Positions 50,716 through 59,779 of a DNA stretch of 64,000 bases are shown here, piece by piece. The notes under the pieces are model-generated. The model was not told the DNA's origin. It searched no databases and worked only from the letters and a program-made list of their open reading frames with translations. The stretch's first letter is position 1, and each line of letters starts with the position of its first letter. A program made the translations under genes and the position numbers. The DNA comes from DASUXA01 sp036378155 (lineage in GTDB: Bacteria; Actinomycetota; Actinomycetes; Mycobacteriales; Micromonosporaceae). The stretch is taken from the NCBI GenBank assembly GCA_036378155.1, contig DASUXA010000030.1, forward strand, positions 34,615 through 98,614, read 5' to 3'.

Positions 50716-51015
50716 CTACGTCGCGTCGTGCGCCTGGGCGAGCCGGTCGATGTCGTGCGCCAGGGCGACGTCCTTTTCCGTGACGCCCCCGGCGGAATGC
50801 GTGCTCAGCCGGAACGTGACGGTACGCCACCGGATGTCGATGTCGGGGTGGTGGTCGGCGGCTTCCGCCGCGTCGGCGACCGCGTCGACGAGGTCGATCG
50901 CGGCGCGGAACGTCGGCGCGGAGACACTTCTGCCGATTCCGCTGGAGTCCCCGGACCAGCCGGGCAGACCGGCGAGCGCCTCGGACAGTCGGTCGCTGGA
51001 GAGCACAGTCGCCAT
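50716..51015 (-). CDS. Pterin-4a-carbinolamine dehydratase
   Basis: 99 residues. The canonical catalytic segment AADHHPDIDIRWRTVTFRLSTHS contains H55, H56 and P57, followed by GGVTEKDVALAHDIDRLA. It dehydrates 4a-hydroxytetrahydropterin to recycle the cofactor of aromatic amino acid hydroxylases and also occurs as a moonlighting factor. No hydroxylase gene is in the window. Its start ATG faces the ABC importer operon. Confidence 0.93.
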   Translation of the reverse strand: MATVLSSDRLSEALAGLPGWSGDSSGIGRSVSAPTFRAAIDLVDAVADAAEAADHHPDIDIRWRTVTFRLSTHSAGGVTEKDVALAHDIDRLAQAHDAT

Positions 51016-51259
51016 GGCCCTACCGTGCGCCGGGGCGACCGCCCGGCGCAACCGGTACACGCCGCCCCGGCGGTCGTTCGCCGGTCTGCCGTGACCCAGT
51101 TGTTACTGACCGGGTGCTGCCAATGTGAGCTGCGGTGAATTAGTTTCTGCTTGGCGTGGTGTCTCGAAGATATTTTTCAATCTCGGGGGGCGGACGCCGA
51201 AGATCGCGGCGAGACACGACCGGGGCGCCGCGCCCGGCCGCTCGCTTGAAGGAGGTCCG

Positions 51260-52372
51260 TTGAGCGCGCCACCGTCCACCACCGCCGCCCCGTCGACGAA
51301 GGGGACCGGCGAGGCGTACCTGGAGGTGAAGAACCTCAAGGTCAGCTTCGGCACCGAGGACGGCGTCGTCAAGGCCGTCGACGACGTCTCCTTCTCCGTG
51401 CCCCGAGGGCGCACGCTGGGCATCGTCGGCGAGTCGGGGTCCGGCAAGAGCGTGACGAGTCTCGCCGTCCTCGGTCTGCACGACCGGCGGCGCGCCGACA
51501 TCAGCGGGCAGATCCTGGTCGGCGGGCGGGACATCGTCGCGATGGACGACGAACAGGTCCGCGACCTGCGCGGGCGCGACATGGCGATGATCTTCCAGGA
51601 CCCGCTGTCGGCGCTGCACCCGTACTACAAGGTCGGCAGGCAGATCGCCGAGGCGTACCGGGTGCACAACCGCGCGTCGAAGGCGCGGGCGAAGGCGCGG
51701 GCGATCGAGATGCTCGACCGGGTCGGCATCCCGCAGCCGCAGCGACGGTACGAGCAGTACCCGCACGAGTTCTCCGGCGGCATGCGCCAGCGCGCCATGA
51801 TCGCGATGGCGCTGGTGAACGACCCCGACCTGGTCATCGCCGACGAGCCGACCACGGCGCTCGACGTGACCGTCCAGGCGCAGATCCTCGACCTGCTCAA
51901 GGACCTGCAACGGGAGTTCCACTCGGCGATCATCCTGATCACCCACGACCTCGGGGTGGTCAGCCAGGTCGCGGACGACGTGCTGGTGATGTACGGCGGG
52001 CGGGCGGTCGAGTTCGGCACCGCCGCCGAGGTGCTGCGCGAGCCGCGCGCCCCGTACACCTGGGGTCTGCTGTCCAGCGTGCCGTCGCTGTCCGGCGACC
52101 CGGACGCGGACCTGCTGCCGATCAGGGGCAACCCGCCCAGCCTGATCAATCTCCCGTCCGGCTGCGCCTTCCATCCGCGCTGCCGGTTCGAATTGGGCGA
52201 GGGCAGCGCCTGCCGTACCCGGGTGCCGGAACTGCTGCCGGTCTCGCCGGGCGCCGCCCACCGGGTCGCCTGTCATCTGCCGGAGGACGTGCGCCGCCGA
52301 ACCTACGAGGACGAGGTGCGGTCGCGGGCGGGCGCCGCCGCGGCGAGCGTGAGTGAGGGGAAGTCGCGGTGA
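51260..52372 (+). CDS. Peptide-type ABC importer ATP-binding protein (DppD/OppD)
   Basis: 370 residues from a TTG preceded by aaggagg. Walker A GESGSGKS, signature FSGGMRQR, Walker B LVIADEPTTALD, H-loop ITHDLG, and the C-terminal OppD/F extension with SGCAFHPRCRFELGEGSACRTRVPEL, whose cysteines can bind an iron-sulfur cluster. Energises uptake of peptides or nickel-type ligands. An AT-rich stretch at about 51130-51190 (aattagtttc, gatatttttc) upstream probably holds the operon promoter. The stop overlaps the next start as GTGA. Confidence 0.92.
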   Translation: MSAPPSTTAAPSTKGTGEAYLEVKNLKVSFGTEDGVVKAVDDVSFSVPRGRTLGIVGESGSGKSVTSLAVLGLHDRRRADISGQILVGGRDIVAMDDEQVRDLRGRDMAMIFQDPLSALHPYYKVGRQIAEAYRVHNRASKARAKARAIEMLDRVGIPQPQRRYEQYPHEFSGGMRQRAMIAMALVNDPDLVIADEPTTALDVTVQAQILDLLKDLQREFHSAIILITHDLGVVSQVADDVLVMYGGRAVEFGTAAEVLREPRAPYTWGLLSSVPSLSGDPDADLLPIRGNPPSLINLPSGCAFHPRCRFELGEGSACRTRVPELLPVSPGAAHRVACHLPEDVRRRTYEDEVRSRAGAAAASVSEGKSR

Positions 52373-53436
52373 CCGAGTTGACTGCCGAGCGCGCCGCACC
52401 CGCCACGTCTGCGGACCGGTGCGAGCCGCTACTGCGGGTGCAGGGTCTGACCAAGCACTTTCCGGTACGCAGCGGACTGCTGGGCACCGCCGGACTGGTA
52501 CGCGCCGTGGACGGTGTCGACTTCGACGTCGCGCCCGGCGAGACGCTGGGTCTGGTGGGCGAGTCGGGCTGCGGCAAGACGACCACGGGTCGGATGCTGG
52601 TCCGGCTGCTCGAACCGACCGCCGGCACGATCACCTTCGCGGGTCGGGACATCACCCGGGTACGCGGCGGGGCGCTGCGGGCGCTGCGCCAGGACTTGCA
52701 GATCATCTTCCAGGACCCGTACTCGTCGTTGAACCCCCGGCACACGGTCGGCAAGATCATCGCGATGCCGCTGGTGGTGAACGGCGTGAATCCGCCGGGC
52801 GGCGTGAAGAAGCGGGTACAGGAACTGCTGGAGACCGTCGGTCTCAACCCGGAGCACTACAACCGGTACCCGCACGAGTTCTCCGGCGGTCAGCGGCAGC
52901 GCATCGGCATCGCCCGCGCGCTGGCCCTGCGCCCGAAACTGATCGTTGCCGACGAGCCGGTGTCCGCGTTGGACGTGTCGATCCAGGCGCAGATCGTCAA
53001 CCTGCTGCGCGAGCTGCAACGCGAGTTCGGGCTGGCGTTCGTGTTCATCGCGCACGACCTCGCTGTGGTGCGGCACTTCTGCCAGCGGGTCGCGGTCATG
53101 TACCTGGGGCGGATCGTCGAGGTAGGGCCCCGCGACACGATCTACGACAACCCGGCGCATCCGTACACCCGTGCCCTGCTGTCGGCGGTACCGGACGTGA
53201 CGACGGTGGGCGCCGAGTCCAGCCGGATCCGGCTGGAGGGAGACGTCCCGACCCCGCTCAACCCGCCGTCCGGCTGCCGCTTCCGTACCCGCTGCTGGAA
53301 GGCGCGGGACGTGTGCGCCACCCAGGAGCCGCCGCTGGCGCCGATCGGTACCGACGGCAGGCTCGCCGCCTGCCATTTCCCGGAAGTCGACGCAGCCGCG
53401 CCGCACGTCTCCGAAGTGGACGGGACCGCGGCGTGA
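52369..53436 (+). CDS. Peptide-type ABC importer ATP-binding protein (DppF/OppF)
   Basis: 355 residues from a GTG in a 4-bp overlap. Walker A GESGCGKTT, signature FSGGQRQR, Walker B LIVADEPVSALD, H-loop IAHDLAVV, C-terminal extension with PSGCRFRTRCWKARDVCATQEP. Partners with the preceding ATPase as a heterodimer beneath the two permeases. Confidence 0.92.
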   Translation: MTELTAERAAPATSADRCEPLLRVQGLTKHFPVRSGLLGTAGLVRAVDGVDFDVAPGETLGLVGESGCGKTTTGRMLVRLLEPTAGTITFAGRDITRVRGGALRALRQDLQIIFQDPYSSLNPRHTVGKIIAMPLVVNGVNPPGGVKKRVQELLETVGLNPEHYNRYPHEFSGGQRQRIGIARALALRPKLIVADEPVSALDVSIQAQIVNLLRELQREFGLAFVFIAHDLAVVRHFCQRVAVMYLGRIVEVGPRDTIYDNPAHPYTRALLSAVPDVTTVGAESSRIRLEGDVPTPLNPPSGCRFRTRCWKARDVCATQEPPLAPIGTDGRLAACHFPEVDAAAPHVSEVDGTAA

Positions 53437-53590
53437 CCGGCGATGCAGAGTCGTTATCCCAGGCCGCTGCCTTCGCCGCGACCAGTAGCTTATTTTCGCT
53501 CGTGACGCACAGCCGTAAATTCCCTTCACACAGCGCGACGTGCCGCCCCGCTCGGGCGGGGCGAGCCGGGGTACCGAGGAGGTGGCTTCG
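53437..53590 (+). promoter_or_regulatory. Gap before the permease genes, possible internal promoter
   Basis: 154 bp with an AT-rich patch; ttttcg at about 53493 and taaatt at about 53516 are 17 bp apart and could be -35 and -10 elements. A ggaggtgg ribosome binding site ends the region. Support is weak. Confidence 0.3.
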
Positions 53591-54604
53591 ATGAGCTTGA
53601 CGCCCGTGGACGGGACGGTCGTCGCCGAGGCTGCCGAGCCGTTGGGGATGCCCGAGGCGACCCGGACGGAGAGCGGATTCGTCGGTCGCTCGCCCGGACA
53701 ACTCGCCTGGGCGCGGCTGCGTCGCGACCGGGTCGCCGTGGTCAGCGGCGCCGTCATGGTGGTACTGGTCGTGGTCGCGCTCGCCGCGCCGCTCATCGAG
53801 AAGCTGTACGGCGTCGGACCGTACGAGTTCTTCAAGGACGACCTCGACGGGTACGGCATGCCGTACGGGATCTCCGGCGGCATCTCCGGCACCCACTGGT
53901 TCGGTCTCGAACCGGGCAAGGGCAGCGACATCTTCATCAACCTCGTGTACGGGATGCGCACGTCGCTGCTGATCGCGTTCGCCGCCGCCGTGATCACCGC
54001 CGTGATCGGGGTGGTGATGGGCATCGTCGCCGGATACCTGGGCGGTTGGGTCGACGCCGCGCTCGGCTGGGTCACCGACCTGTTCCTCGCCCTGCCCTTC
54101 CTGATCTTCACGCTGACCCTGGTACGCCCGCTCGAACTGCACTTCTACGGACCGCGCGACGCGGTGCCCAGTTGGTTCCGGATCGTCGTGCTGATCGCAC
54201 TGTTCGCGGTGTTCGGCTGGACCGGTACCGCGCGACTGGTTCGCGGTCAGGTGATCTCGCTGCGCGAACGGGAGTTCGTCGAGGCTGCCCGCGCCGCCGG
54301 CGCGGGACTGGGACACATGCTGTTCCAGCAACTGCTGCCGAACATCTGGGCGCCCATCCTGGTGTCGTTCTCGCTGGCGGTCCCCGCGTACATCACCGGC
54401 GAGGCGGCGCTGTCGTTCCTCGGCGTCGGTGTCGTCGAACCGATCCCCGACTTCGGGCGGATGATCTTCCGCAGCCTCGACTACCTGCAGACCGACCCCG
54501 CGTACGTCTTCTTCCCGGGTATCACGATCTTCATCCTCGTGCTCGCGTTCAACCTGTTCGGCGACGCGCTGCGCGACGCGCTCGACCCGAAGTCGACCCG
54601 GTAG
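53591..54604 (+). CDS. Peptide-type ABC importer permease (DppC/OppC)
   Basis: 337 residues from an ATG with ggaggtgg upstream. N-terminal OppC_N region with one membrane helix (about 55-75), then five helices and the ATPase-coupling loop EFVEAARAAGAGLGHMLFQQLLPN, the EAA motif. SFLGVGVVEPIPDFGRMI is typical of the C-type permease. Extracytoplasmic loop at about 80-115. Forms the channel with the next protein. Confidence 0.92.
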   Translation: MSLTPVDGTVVAEAAEPLGMPEATRTESGFVGRSPGQLAWARLRRDRVAVVSGAVMVVLVVVALAAPLIEKLYGVGPYEFFKDDLDGYGMPYGISGGISGTHWFGLEPGKGSDIFINLVYGMRTSLLIAFAAAVITAVIGVVMGIVAGYLGGWVDAALGWVTDLFLALPFLIFTLTLVRPLELHFYGPRDAVPSWFRIVVLIALFAVFGWTGTARLVRGQVISLREREFVEAARAAGAGLGHMLFQQLLPNIWAPILVSFSLAVPAYITGEAALSFLGVGVVEPIPDFGRMIFRSLDYLQTDPAYVFFPGITIFILVLAFNLFGDALRDALDPKSTR

Positions 54605-54613
54605 GAGGGTGAG

Positions 54614-55600
54614 ATGCTGCGATTCCTGATCCGGCGGGTCCTGCTGGCGGTCCTGACGCTGTTCGCGGTCAGCGTGCTCACCTTCATGATGTTCTTCGCG
54701 CTGCCCCGCGACCCGGTCACCGCGATGTGCCCGAAGAACTGCAACGCCGAGCGGCTGGAGAAGGTCCGCAAGGAGCTGGGCCTCAGCGACCCGAAGACGA
54801 CGCAGTACGCCAACTACATGAAGGGCATCTTCGTCGGTCGCAACCTCGGCGAAGCCCAGGGCGGGCGCTGTCCCGCGCCGTGCCTCGGGTATTCGTACGT
54901 CAACGGCGAGGACGTGACGACCACGTTCGCTCGGGTGCTGCCGGTGACCCTGAGCATCGTGATCCCGGCCGCGGTGCTGTGGCTCGGGCTCGGTATCGGT
55001 CTGGGCATGCTGTCCGCCCTGAGACGCGGCACCGTGTTCGACCGGTTGGCGATCGGCTTCTCGCTGACCGGCGCGTCGCTGCAGTTGTACTTCGTCGGCG
55101 CGGTCCTGCTGATCGTGTTCGTGTACGACCTGAAGATCCTGCCGACGCCCAGGTACGTGTCCATCTTCGACAACCCGTGGGAGTGGGCGACGACCCTGGT
55201 CCTGCCGTGGATCGCGTTGGCGTTCCTGTTCTCGGCGATCTACGCGCGGCTGTCCCGCGCCCAGATGCTGGAGACGCTGTCCGAGGATTTCGTGCGCACC
55301 GCGCGGGCGAAGGGGCTGCCCAAGCGCACGGTGTACGGGCGGCACGCGCTGCGCGCCGCGATCACGCCGCTGGTGACCATCGCCGGGCTGGACATCGGCG
55401 GGGCGCTGGGCGGCACAGTCATCACCGAGACGACGTTCGGGCTGCGTGGGCTCGGACGTACCGCGATCGACGCGGTTCGCGAAGGCGACATGCCGACGAT
55501 CATGGCAACGGTGCTCATCTCGGCGACCTTCATCGTGGTCGCCAACGTCCTGGTGGACGTGCTCTACGCGCTCATCGATCCGCGGGTCCGGCTGCGGTGA
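54614..55600 (+). CDS. Peptide-type ABC importer permease (DppB/OppB)
   Basis: 328 residues. First helix RRVLLAVLTLFAVSVLTFMM with the family's N-terminus, long extracytoplasmic segment with CPKNCNAERLEKVRKELGLSD and CPAPCLG (two CPxxC-like pairs that could be disulfides), and the EAA loop DFVRTARAKGLPKRTVYGRHALR. Follows the C-type permease by 9 bp, opposite to the usual B-C order. Confidence 0.92.
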   Translation: MLRFLIRRVLLAVLTLFAVSVLTFMMFFALPRDPVTAMCPKNCNAERLEKVRKELGLSDPKTTQYANYMKGIFVGRNLGEAQGGRCPAPCLGYSYVNGEDVTTTFARVLPVTLSIVIPAAVLWLGLGIGLGMLSALRRGTVFDRLAIGFSLTGASLQLYFVGAVLLIVFVYDLKILPTPRYVSIFDNPWEWATTLVLPWIALAFLFSAIYARLSRAQMLETLSEDFVRTARAKGLPKRTVYGRHALRAAITPLVTIAGLDIGGALGGTVITETTFGLRGLGRTAIDAVREGDMPTIMATVLISATFIVVANVLVDVLYALIDPRVRLR

Positions 55601-55636
55601 GGCGGGCTTTCGGCAAAGTCATGAAGGAAGGATGAG

Positions 55637-57394
55637 ATGCGACGACCAAGAACAGCCGCGGCCGTCACCGGCCTGCTCGCGGTGACGGTGGCGCTCGGCG
55701 CCTGCAGTAACAACAAGCGCGGCGACGACCAGAGCACGAACCTCAACCGGCAGGCTACCGGCTCCATCGCGACGGACCCCAAGGACTCGATGGGCCCCGC
55801 TCCGGACGTCCCCGGCGCGACCAAGGGCGGCACCTTCACCATCATCAGCAGGACGAAGATCTCGCACATCGACCCGCAGCGCACCTACTCGTTCGCCGGG
55901 CTGGCGAACTCGCAGCTGATCGAGCGTCGGCTGACCACGTTCAAGGACGACGGCAAGGGTCACGTCACGCTCGTCGGCGACCTCGCCGTCACTCCCGGTA
56001 CGGACGTCAACAAGGACTGCAAGACCTGGGAGTTCAAGCTCAAGGACGGGCTGAAGTTCGAGGACGGCAGCCCGATCACGTCGAAGGACGTGGCGTACGG
56101 CATCGCGAGGTCGTTCGACCTCGACCTGACCGGCGGCCCGACCTACATCCAGGAATGGCTGGCGGACACCCCGCAGTACGACACCAAGTTCGACTTCAAG
56201 AAGAACAAGACCGCGCTGCCGCCGGGTCTGTCCACCCCGGACGACAAGACGATCCGGTTCGAGTTCGCCAAGCCGCACTGCGACCTGCCGTTCGCGGCGT
56301 CGCTGCCGGCGACGGCGCCGGTACCGGCCGCGAAGGACACCGGCGTCGACTACGACAAGCAGCCGGTGTCGTCCGGACCGTACAAGATCGTCAAGAACCA
56401 GCTCGGTGTCGAGATCGACATGGAGCGCAACACCTACTGGGACCCGAAGACCGACCCGGTCCGGCACCAGTACCCGGACAAGTTCGTCTGGCAGTTCGGC
56501 CCGGACGCCTCGGCCCAGACCAACCGGATGATCGCCGACAACGGCGCGGACCAGAGCGCGCTCGGCTGGAACGGCATCGACTCCTCGCTGGTCGCCAAGG
56601 TCATGAACGACGCGTCGTTGAAGAGCCGGACGATCCTCGAACCCACCCCGAGCCACAACACGCTGACCATCAACACGCAGCGGGTCACCGACCTGAAGGT
56701 GCGGCAGGCGCTCAACTACGCGATCGACCGGGACGGTCTGATCAAGACGTTGGGCGGCGAGACGGTCGCCCAGCCGGTCACCACGCTGATGCCTCCGTCG
56801 ACGATCGGCTGGCAGAACTACGACGCGTACCCCGCCGGCAAGAGCGGCAACATCGACAAGGCGAAGGAGTTGCTCGGCGGCAAGACCCCGGAGTTGGTGC
56901 TCGCGATCCGCGACGACAACGGCAGCCAGGGTCAGGAGGTCGGCACCCAGCTGAAGAACAACCTGGAGAAGGCCGGCTTCAAGATCACCGTGAAGACCGT
57001 CCCCGCCGACTCGTACCTCGACGAAACCAAGAAGAAGGACAACCCGTACGACCTGTACCTGGGCTCGTGGGCGGCGGACTGGCCGAGCGGGGCGGCGATC
57101 CTGCCGGTGCTCTACGACGGTCGGGCGATCAAGGCTGACGGCAGCAACAACGGCACGTCGTACCTGAACGACCCGGAGATCAACGCCGACTTCGACCGCA
57201 TCCTCGCGCTGCCGACCGACCAGCAGGCGGCGGAGTGGGCGAAGGAAGACAAGAAGATCATGGAGAAGGACGCGCCGGTCGTACCGCTGTACGTCGACGT
57301 CGCCTTCTACCTGCACGGCTCGAAGGCTGGCGGGCTGTTCATCGACAGCATCTTCGGGCAGCCGGCGTTCGTGAACGCGTACGTCAAGTCCTGA
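55637..57394 (+). CDS. ABC importer substrate-binding lipoprotein, family 5
   Basis: 585 residues. A type II signal peptide ends VALGAC with the lipidated cysteine near residue 23. The mature protein follows the SBP_bac_5 pattern with YSFAGLANSQLIERRLTTF, LKDGLKFEDGSPITSKDVAYG and LKVRQALNYAIDRDGLIK. It captures a peptide or similar ligand outside the membrane. Last gene of the D-F-C-B-A operon, followed by a perfect terminator. Location beside mshB is shared with LpqW (Rv1166) of M. tuberculosis, though I have not shown orthology. Confidence 0.92.
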   Translation: MRRPRTAAAVTGLLAVTVALGACSNNKRGDDQSTNLNRQATGSIATDPKDSMGPAPDVPGATKGGTFTIISRTKISHIDPQRTYSFAGLANSQLIERRLTTFKDDGKGHVTLVGDLAVTPGTDVNKDCKTWEFKLKDGLKFEDGSPITSKDVAYGIARSFDLDLTGGPTYIQEWLADTPQYDTKFDFKKNKTALPPGLSTPDDKTIRFEFAKPHCDLPFAASLPATAPVPAAKDTGVDYDKQPVSSGPYKIVKNQLGVEIDMERNTYWDPKTDPVRHQYPDKFVWQFGPDASAQTNRMIADNGADQSALGWNGIDSSLVAKVMNDASLKSRTILEPTPSHNTLTINTQRVTDLKVRQALNYAIDRDGLIKTLGGETVAQPVTTLMPPSTIGWQNYDAYPAGKSGNIDKAKELLGGKTPELVLAIRDDNGSQGQEVGTQLKNNLEKAGFKITVKTVPADSYLDETKKKDNPYDLYLGSWAADWPSGAAILPVLYDGRAIKADGSNNGTSYLNDPEINADFDRILALPTDQQAAEWAKEDKKIMEKDAPVVPLYVDVAFYLHGSKAGGLFIDSIFGQPAFVNAYVKS

Positions 57395-57400
57395 CTGGTC

Positions 57401-57434
57401 GTCGTGCCCGCCCGGTTCGGCGGGCGGGCACGAC
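57401..57434 (+). terminator. 14-bp hairpin after the substrate-binding protein gene
   Basis: Perfect 14-bp stem (57401-57414 with 57421-57434), loop gttcgg, 6 bp after the stop. No T-tract. Confidence 0.8.
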
Positions 57435-57508
57435 GCCATCGACGGCGGGAAGGATACCGACGCTGGTCAACGGCGCCCGGTGTCGGTGTCCTTCCCGTCC
57501 GCGTGGTA

Positions 57509-57540
57509 GCGGCGCCGGCCCTTTCCAGGGCCGGCGCCGC
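57509..57540 (-). terminator. 14-bp hairpin after the S9 peptidase gene
   Basis: Perfect 14-bp stem (57509-57522 with 57527-57540), loop ttcc, 42 bp beyond the S9 peptidase stop on the minus strand. Forms a back-to-back pair with the previous hairpin. Confidence 0.75.
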
Positions 57541-57581
57541 GCGCGTTCGGCGGTCGCCGGCGCGATGCGCCGACGACGGGC

Positions 57582-59714
57582 TCAGGGCAGGTACCGGCGC
57601 AGGAAGTCCAGTTCCAGCCGCAGCAGTCGCTCCGACAGCCCACCCGCCGCCATGTGGGTCGCCCCGGTCAGCGGGATCACCGCGTGCGGGCGACCCGACT
57701 GGAGCAGCGCGGCGGACAGCCGAAGCGTGTGCGCGGCTACCACGTTGTCGTCGACCAGACCGTGTACCAGCAGGATCGGTCGCGCCTCCGCCGGGTCGGC
57801 GGGCGGCTCGGCGGCCATCTCGACCAGCGAGTGCCGCAGGTACACCTCCGGACTGTCCGCCGGCAGCCCGAGATAGCGCTCGGTGTACGCGGTGTCGTAC
57901 AGCGCCCAGTCGGTGACCGGCGCCCCGGCGATCGCCGCGCGGTACACGTCGGGTCGGCGCAGCGCCGCCAACCCCGCCAGCCAGCCGCCGAACGACCAGC
58001 CCCGGATCGCCACCCGGTTCAGGTCGAGATCAGGGTGTTTGTCGGTCAACGCGTACAACGCGTCGACCTGGTCGGCGAGCACCAGGTCGGCGAGCCGCCG
58101 GTGGACCACCTTCTCGAAGCTCGGCGCCACGCCGGGAGTACCCCGGTTGTCCACCACCACCACGGCGAACCCCTGGTCCGCCCACCACTGCCGGGCCAGC
58201 CACAGCGATCGGGCGGCGACCACCTCCTGGTGACCCGGACCGCCGTAGATGTCCACCAGTACCGGTAACTTCCGCCCCGCCACGTACGAGCGCGGGTACA
58301 CCACCCCGGTCGGCAGCCGCCGGTCGGTGACCCGTTGCAGCGCCGGTCGTGGCGCGTACGGCGGGTTCGCGGCGAGCGAGGTCAGCTCGCCGACCCGCTC
58401 GTCACCCCGGTACACGGTCCAGGTGATGCCCGGCTCGTCCAGGCTGCGCCGACCGACGACCAGGATGTCACCGCCCGCGACCCCGGTGTGCCAGCCCGGC
58501 TCGGGCGTCAGGCGACGCACGTCCACCGCCGACGAACTGGCGTGCGCCCGCACCCGGAACAGGTGCTGCTCGCTCGGCTCACCGTCGCTCGCCTCGACCA
58601 GCAGGTCCGTGCCGTACCCGGAGCCGCGCTCCGACGCCCCGATCGGCCCGCACACCCGTCGCACGTACAGGCTCGCCGGGGTGAGCAGGGTGCCGTCGGC
58701 GAACAGGCACCGCGAGTCGTACCCGTCGTGCGCCAGTTCGCCGCCGACCAGCACCCGCCCGTCCGCCAGGTACCGCGGGGTGCCGGCGACCGGCTCCACC
58801 CAGCGCGGATCGGCGAGTTCCGCGTGCACCTGGGTCTCGCCGGTACGCGGGTCGATCGCCAGGACCAGACCGTGCTGCTGCAGCCGGCGCAGCACGGTGA
58901 TCAGCGGACCGCCGACCTCGCCCCACGAGACCGCCGTCACGTACGGGTACGTCTCCCGGTCCCAGTGCACGTCGACCCAGCCGCCGTCCAGATCGAGCAG
59001 GTGCAGGCTGACGTCGGCGTTGCGGGAGCCGGCGTACGGGTACGCGACCTCGCGCGGCTCGCTGTCCGGCAGCGCCGGGTCGTGCAGGTGCCAGCGCGGC
59101 ACACCGGCGTCGTCGACGCGCGCGGCGAGCACCGACTGTCCGTCGGGCGCCCACCAGTACCCACGGAACCGACCGAACTCCTCCGCCGCGATGAAGTCGG
59201 CGGTACCCCAGCTCACCCCGGCTTCGCCGGCGAGCAGCACGTCCGTGTCCCCGGGGCCGGCGACCCGCAGCTCGCCCCGCGTCACGTAGCCGATCCGGGT
59301 ACCGGTCGGGTCCACACGGGGGTCGAGCACCGGCCCGGCGGTCCGCACCTCGGTCACGTCGCCGCTGGTCAGGTCGGCGCGGAACAGCCGTCCGGCGAGC
59401 GCGAACGCGGCGAGGCGGACCGCCGCGTCCGTCGTGTACGAGCCGATGCCGCTCGCGCTCAGCCGCAACCGTTCGCGCAGCGCTGCCTCGTCCGGCGGCA
59501 GCGTCGCCGGATCGTCGGCGGTCAGCGCCGCGGGATCGGCGATCAGGCGCTCGGTCCGGGTGCCGACGTCGAACACGTACAGCCGGTCGACCGGGTCCTC
59601 GGGTCCGGCGGAGCGCAGGAAGACCACGCGGGAGCCGTCGGGGGAGACGGTCACGGCACGCGGGGCGCCACGGGAGAACCGGCGGGTGCGAGCGGCCAGC
59701 TCGGGATAGTCCAT
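57582..59714 (-). CDS. S9-family prolyl oligopeptidase/dipeptidyl peptidase
   Basis: 710 residues from an ATG. N-terminal beta-propeller of the DPP IV type (about 1-450) with ADFIAAEEFGRFRGYWWAPD and its Glu pair, then an alpha/beta hydrolase domain with nucleophile in IRGWSFGGWLAGL, Asp in LVHGLVDDNVV and His in PLTGATHMAAG. The EE motif in the propeller is the substrate N-terminus anchor of dipeptidyl peptidases. No signal peptide is seen, so it is probably cytoplasmic and could degrade imported peptides from the adjacent ABC system, which is inference. Confidence 0.9.
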   Translation of the reverse strand: MDYPELAARTRRFSRGAPRAVTVSPDGSRVVFLRSAGPEDPVDRLYVFDVGTRTERLIADPAALTADDPATLPPDEAALRERLRLSASGIGSYTTDAAVRLAAFALAGRLFRADLTSGDVTEVRTAGPVLDPRVDPTGTRIGYVTRGELRVAGPGDTDVLLAGEAGVSWGTADFIAAEEFGRFRGYWWAPDGQSVLAARVDDAGVPRWHLHDPALPDSEPREVAYPYAGSRNADVSLHLLDLDGGWVDVHWDRETYPYVTAVSWGEVGGPLITVLRRLQQHGLVLAIDPRTGETQVHAELADPRWVEPVAGTPRYLADGRVLVGGELAHDGYDSRCLFADGTLLTPASLYVRRVCGPIGASERGSGYGTDLLVEASDGEPSEQHLFRVRAHASSSAVDVRRLTPEPGWHTGVAGGDILVVGRRSLDEPGITWTVYRGDERVGELTSLAANPPYAPRPALQRVTDRRLPTGVVYPRSYVAGRKLPVLVDIYGGPGHQEVVAARSLWLARQWWADQGFAVVVVDNRGTPGVAPSFEKVVHRRLADLVLADQVDALYALTDKHPDLDLNRVAIRGWSFGGWLAGLAALRRPDVYRAAIAGAPVTDWALYDTAYTERYLGLPADSPEVYLRHSLVEMAAEPPADPAEARPILLVHGLVDDNVVAAHTLRLSAALLQSGRPHAVIPLTGATHMAAGGLSERLLRLELDFLRRYLP

Positions 59715-59766
59715 GCGCCCATGATGCCGCCGCCGCCCATCGGCGGCTGCGCGACGGGCGGGTGCG

Positions 59767-59772
59767 TACAGT
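59767..59772 (+). promoter_or_regulatory. -10 box of a leaderless mshB promoter
   Basis: tacagt ends 7 nt before the GTG at 59780, so the transcript should begin on the start codon. No Shine-Dalgarno. Confidence 0.5.
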
Positions 59773-59779
59773 GGCACGC

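Noticed and set aside
57582..57650. Secreted form of the S9 peptidase using an upstream start
   Set aside because: The 21 residues between an upstream in-frame start and the chosen ATG at 59714 are basic and His/Arg-rich, without a hydrophobic core, so they do not make a signal peptide.
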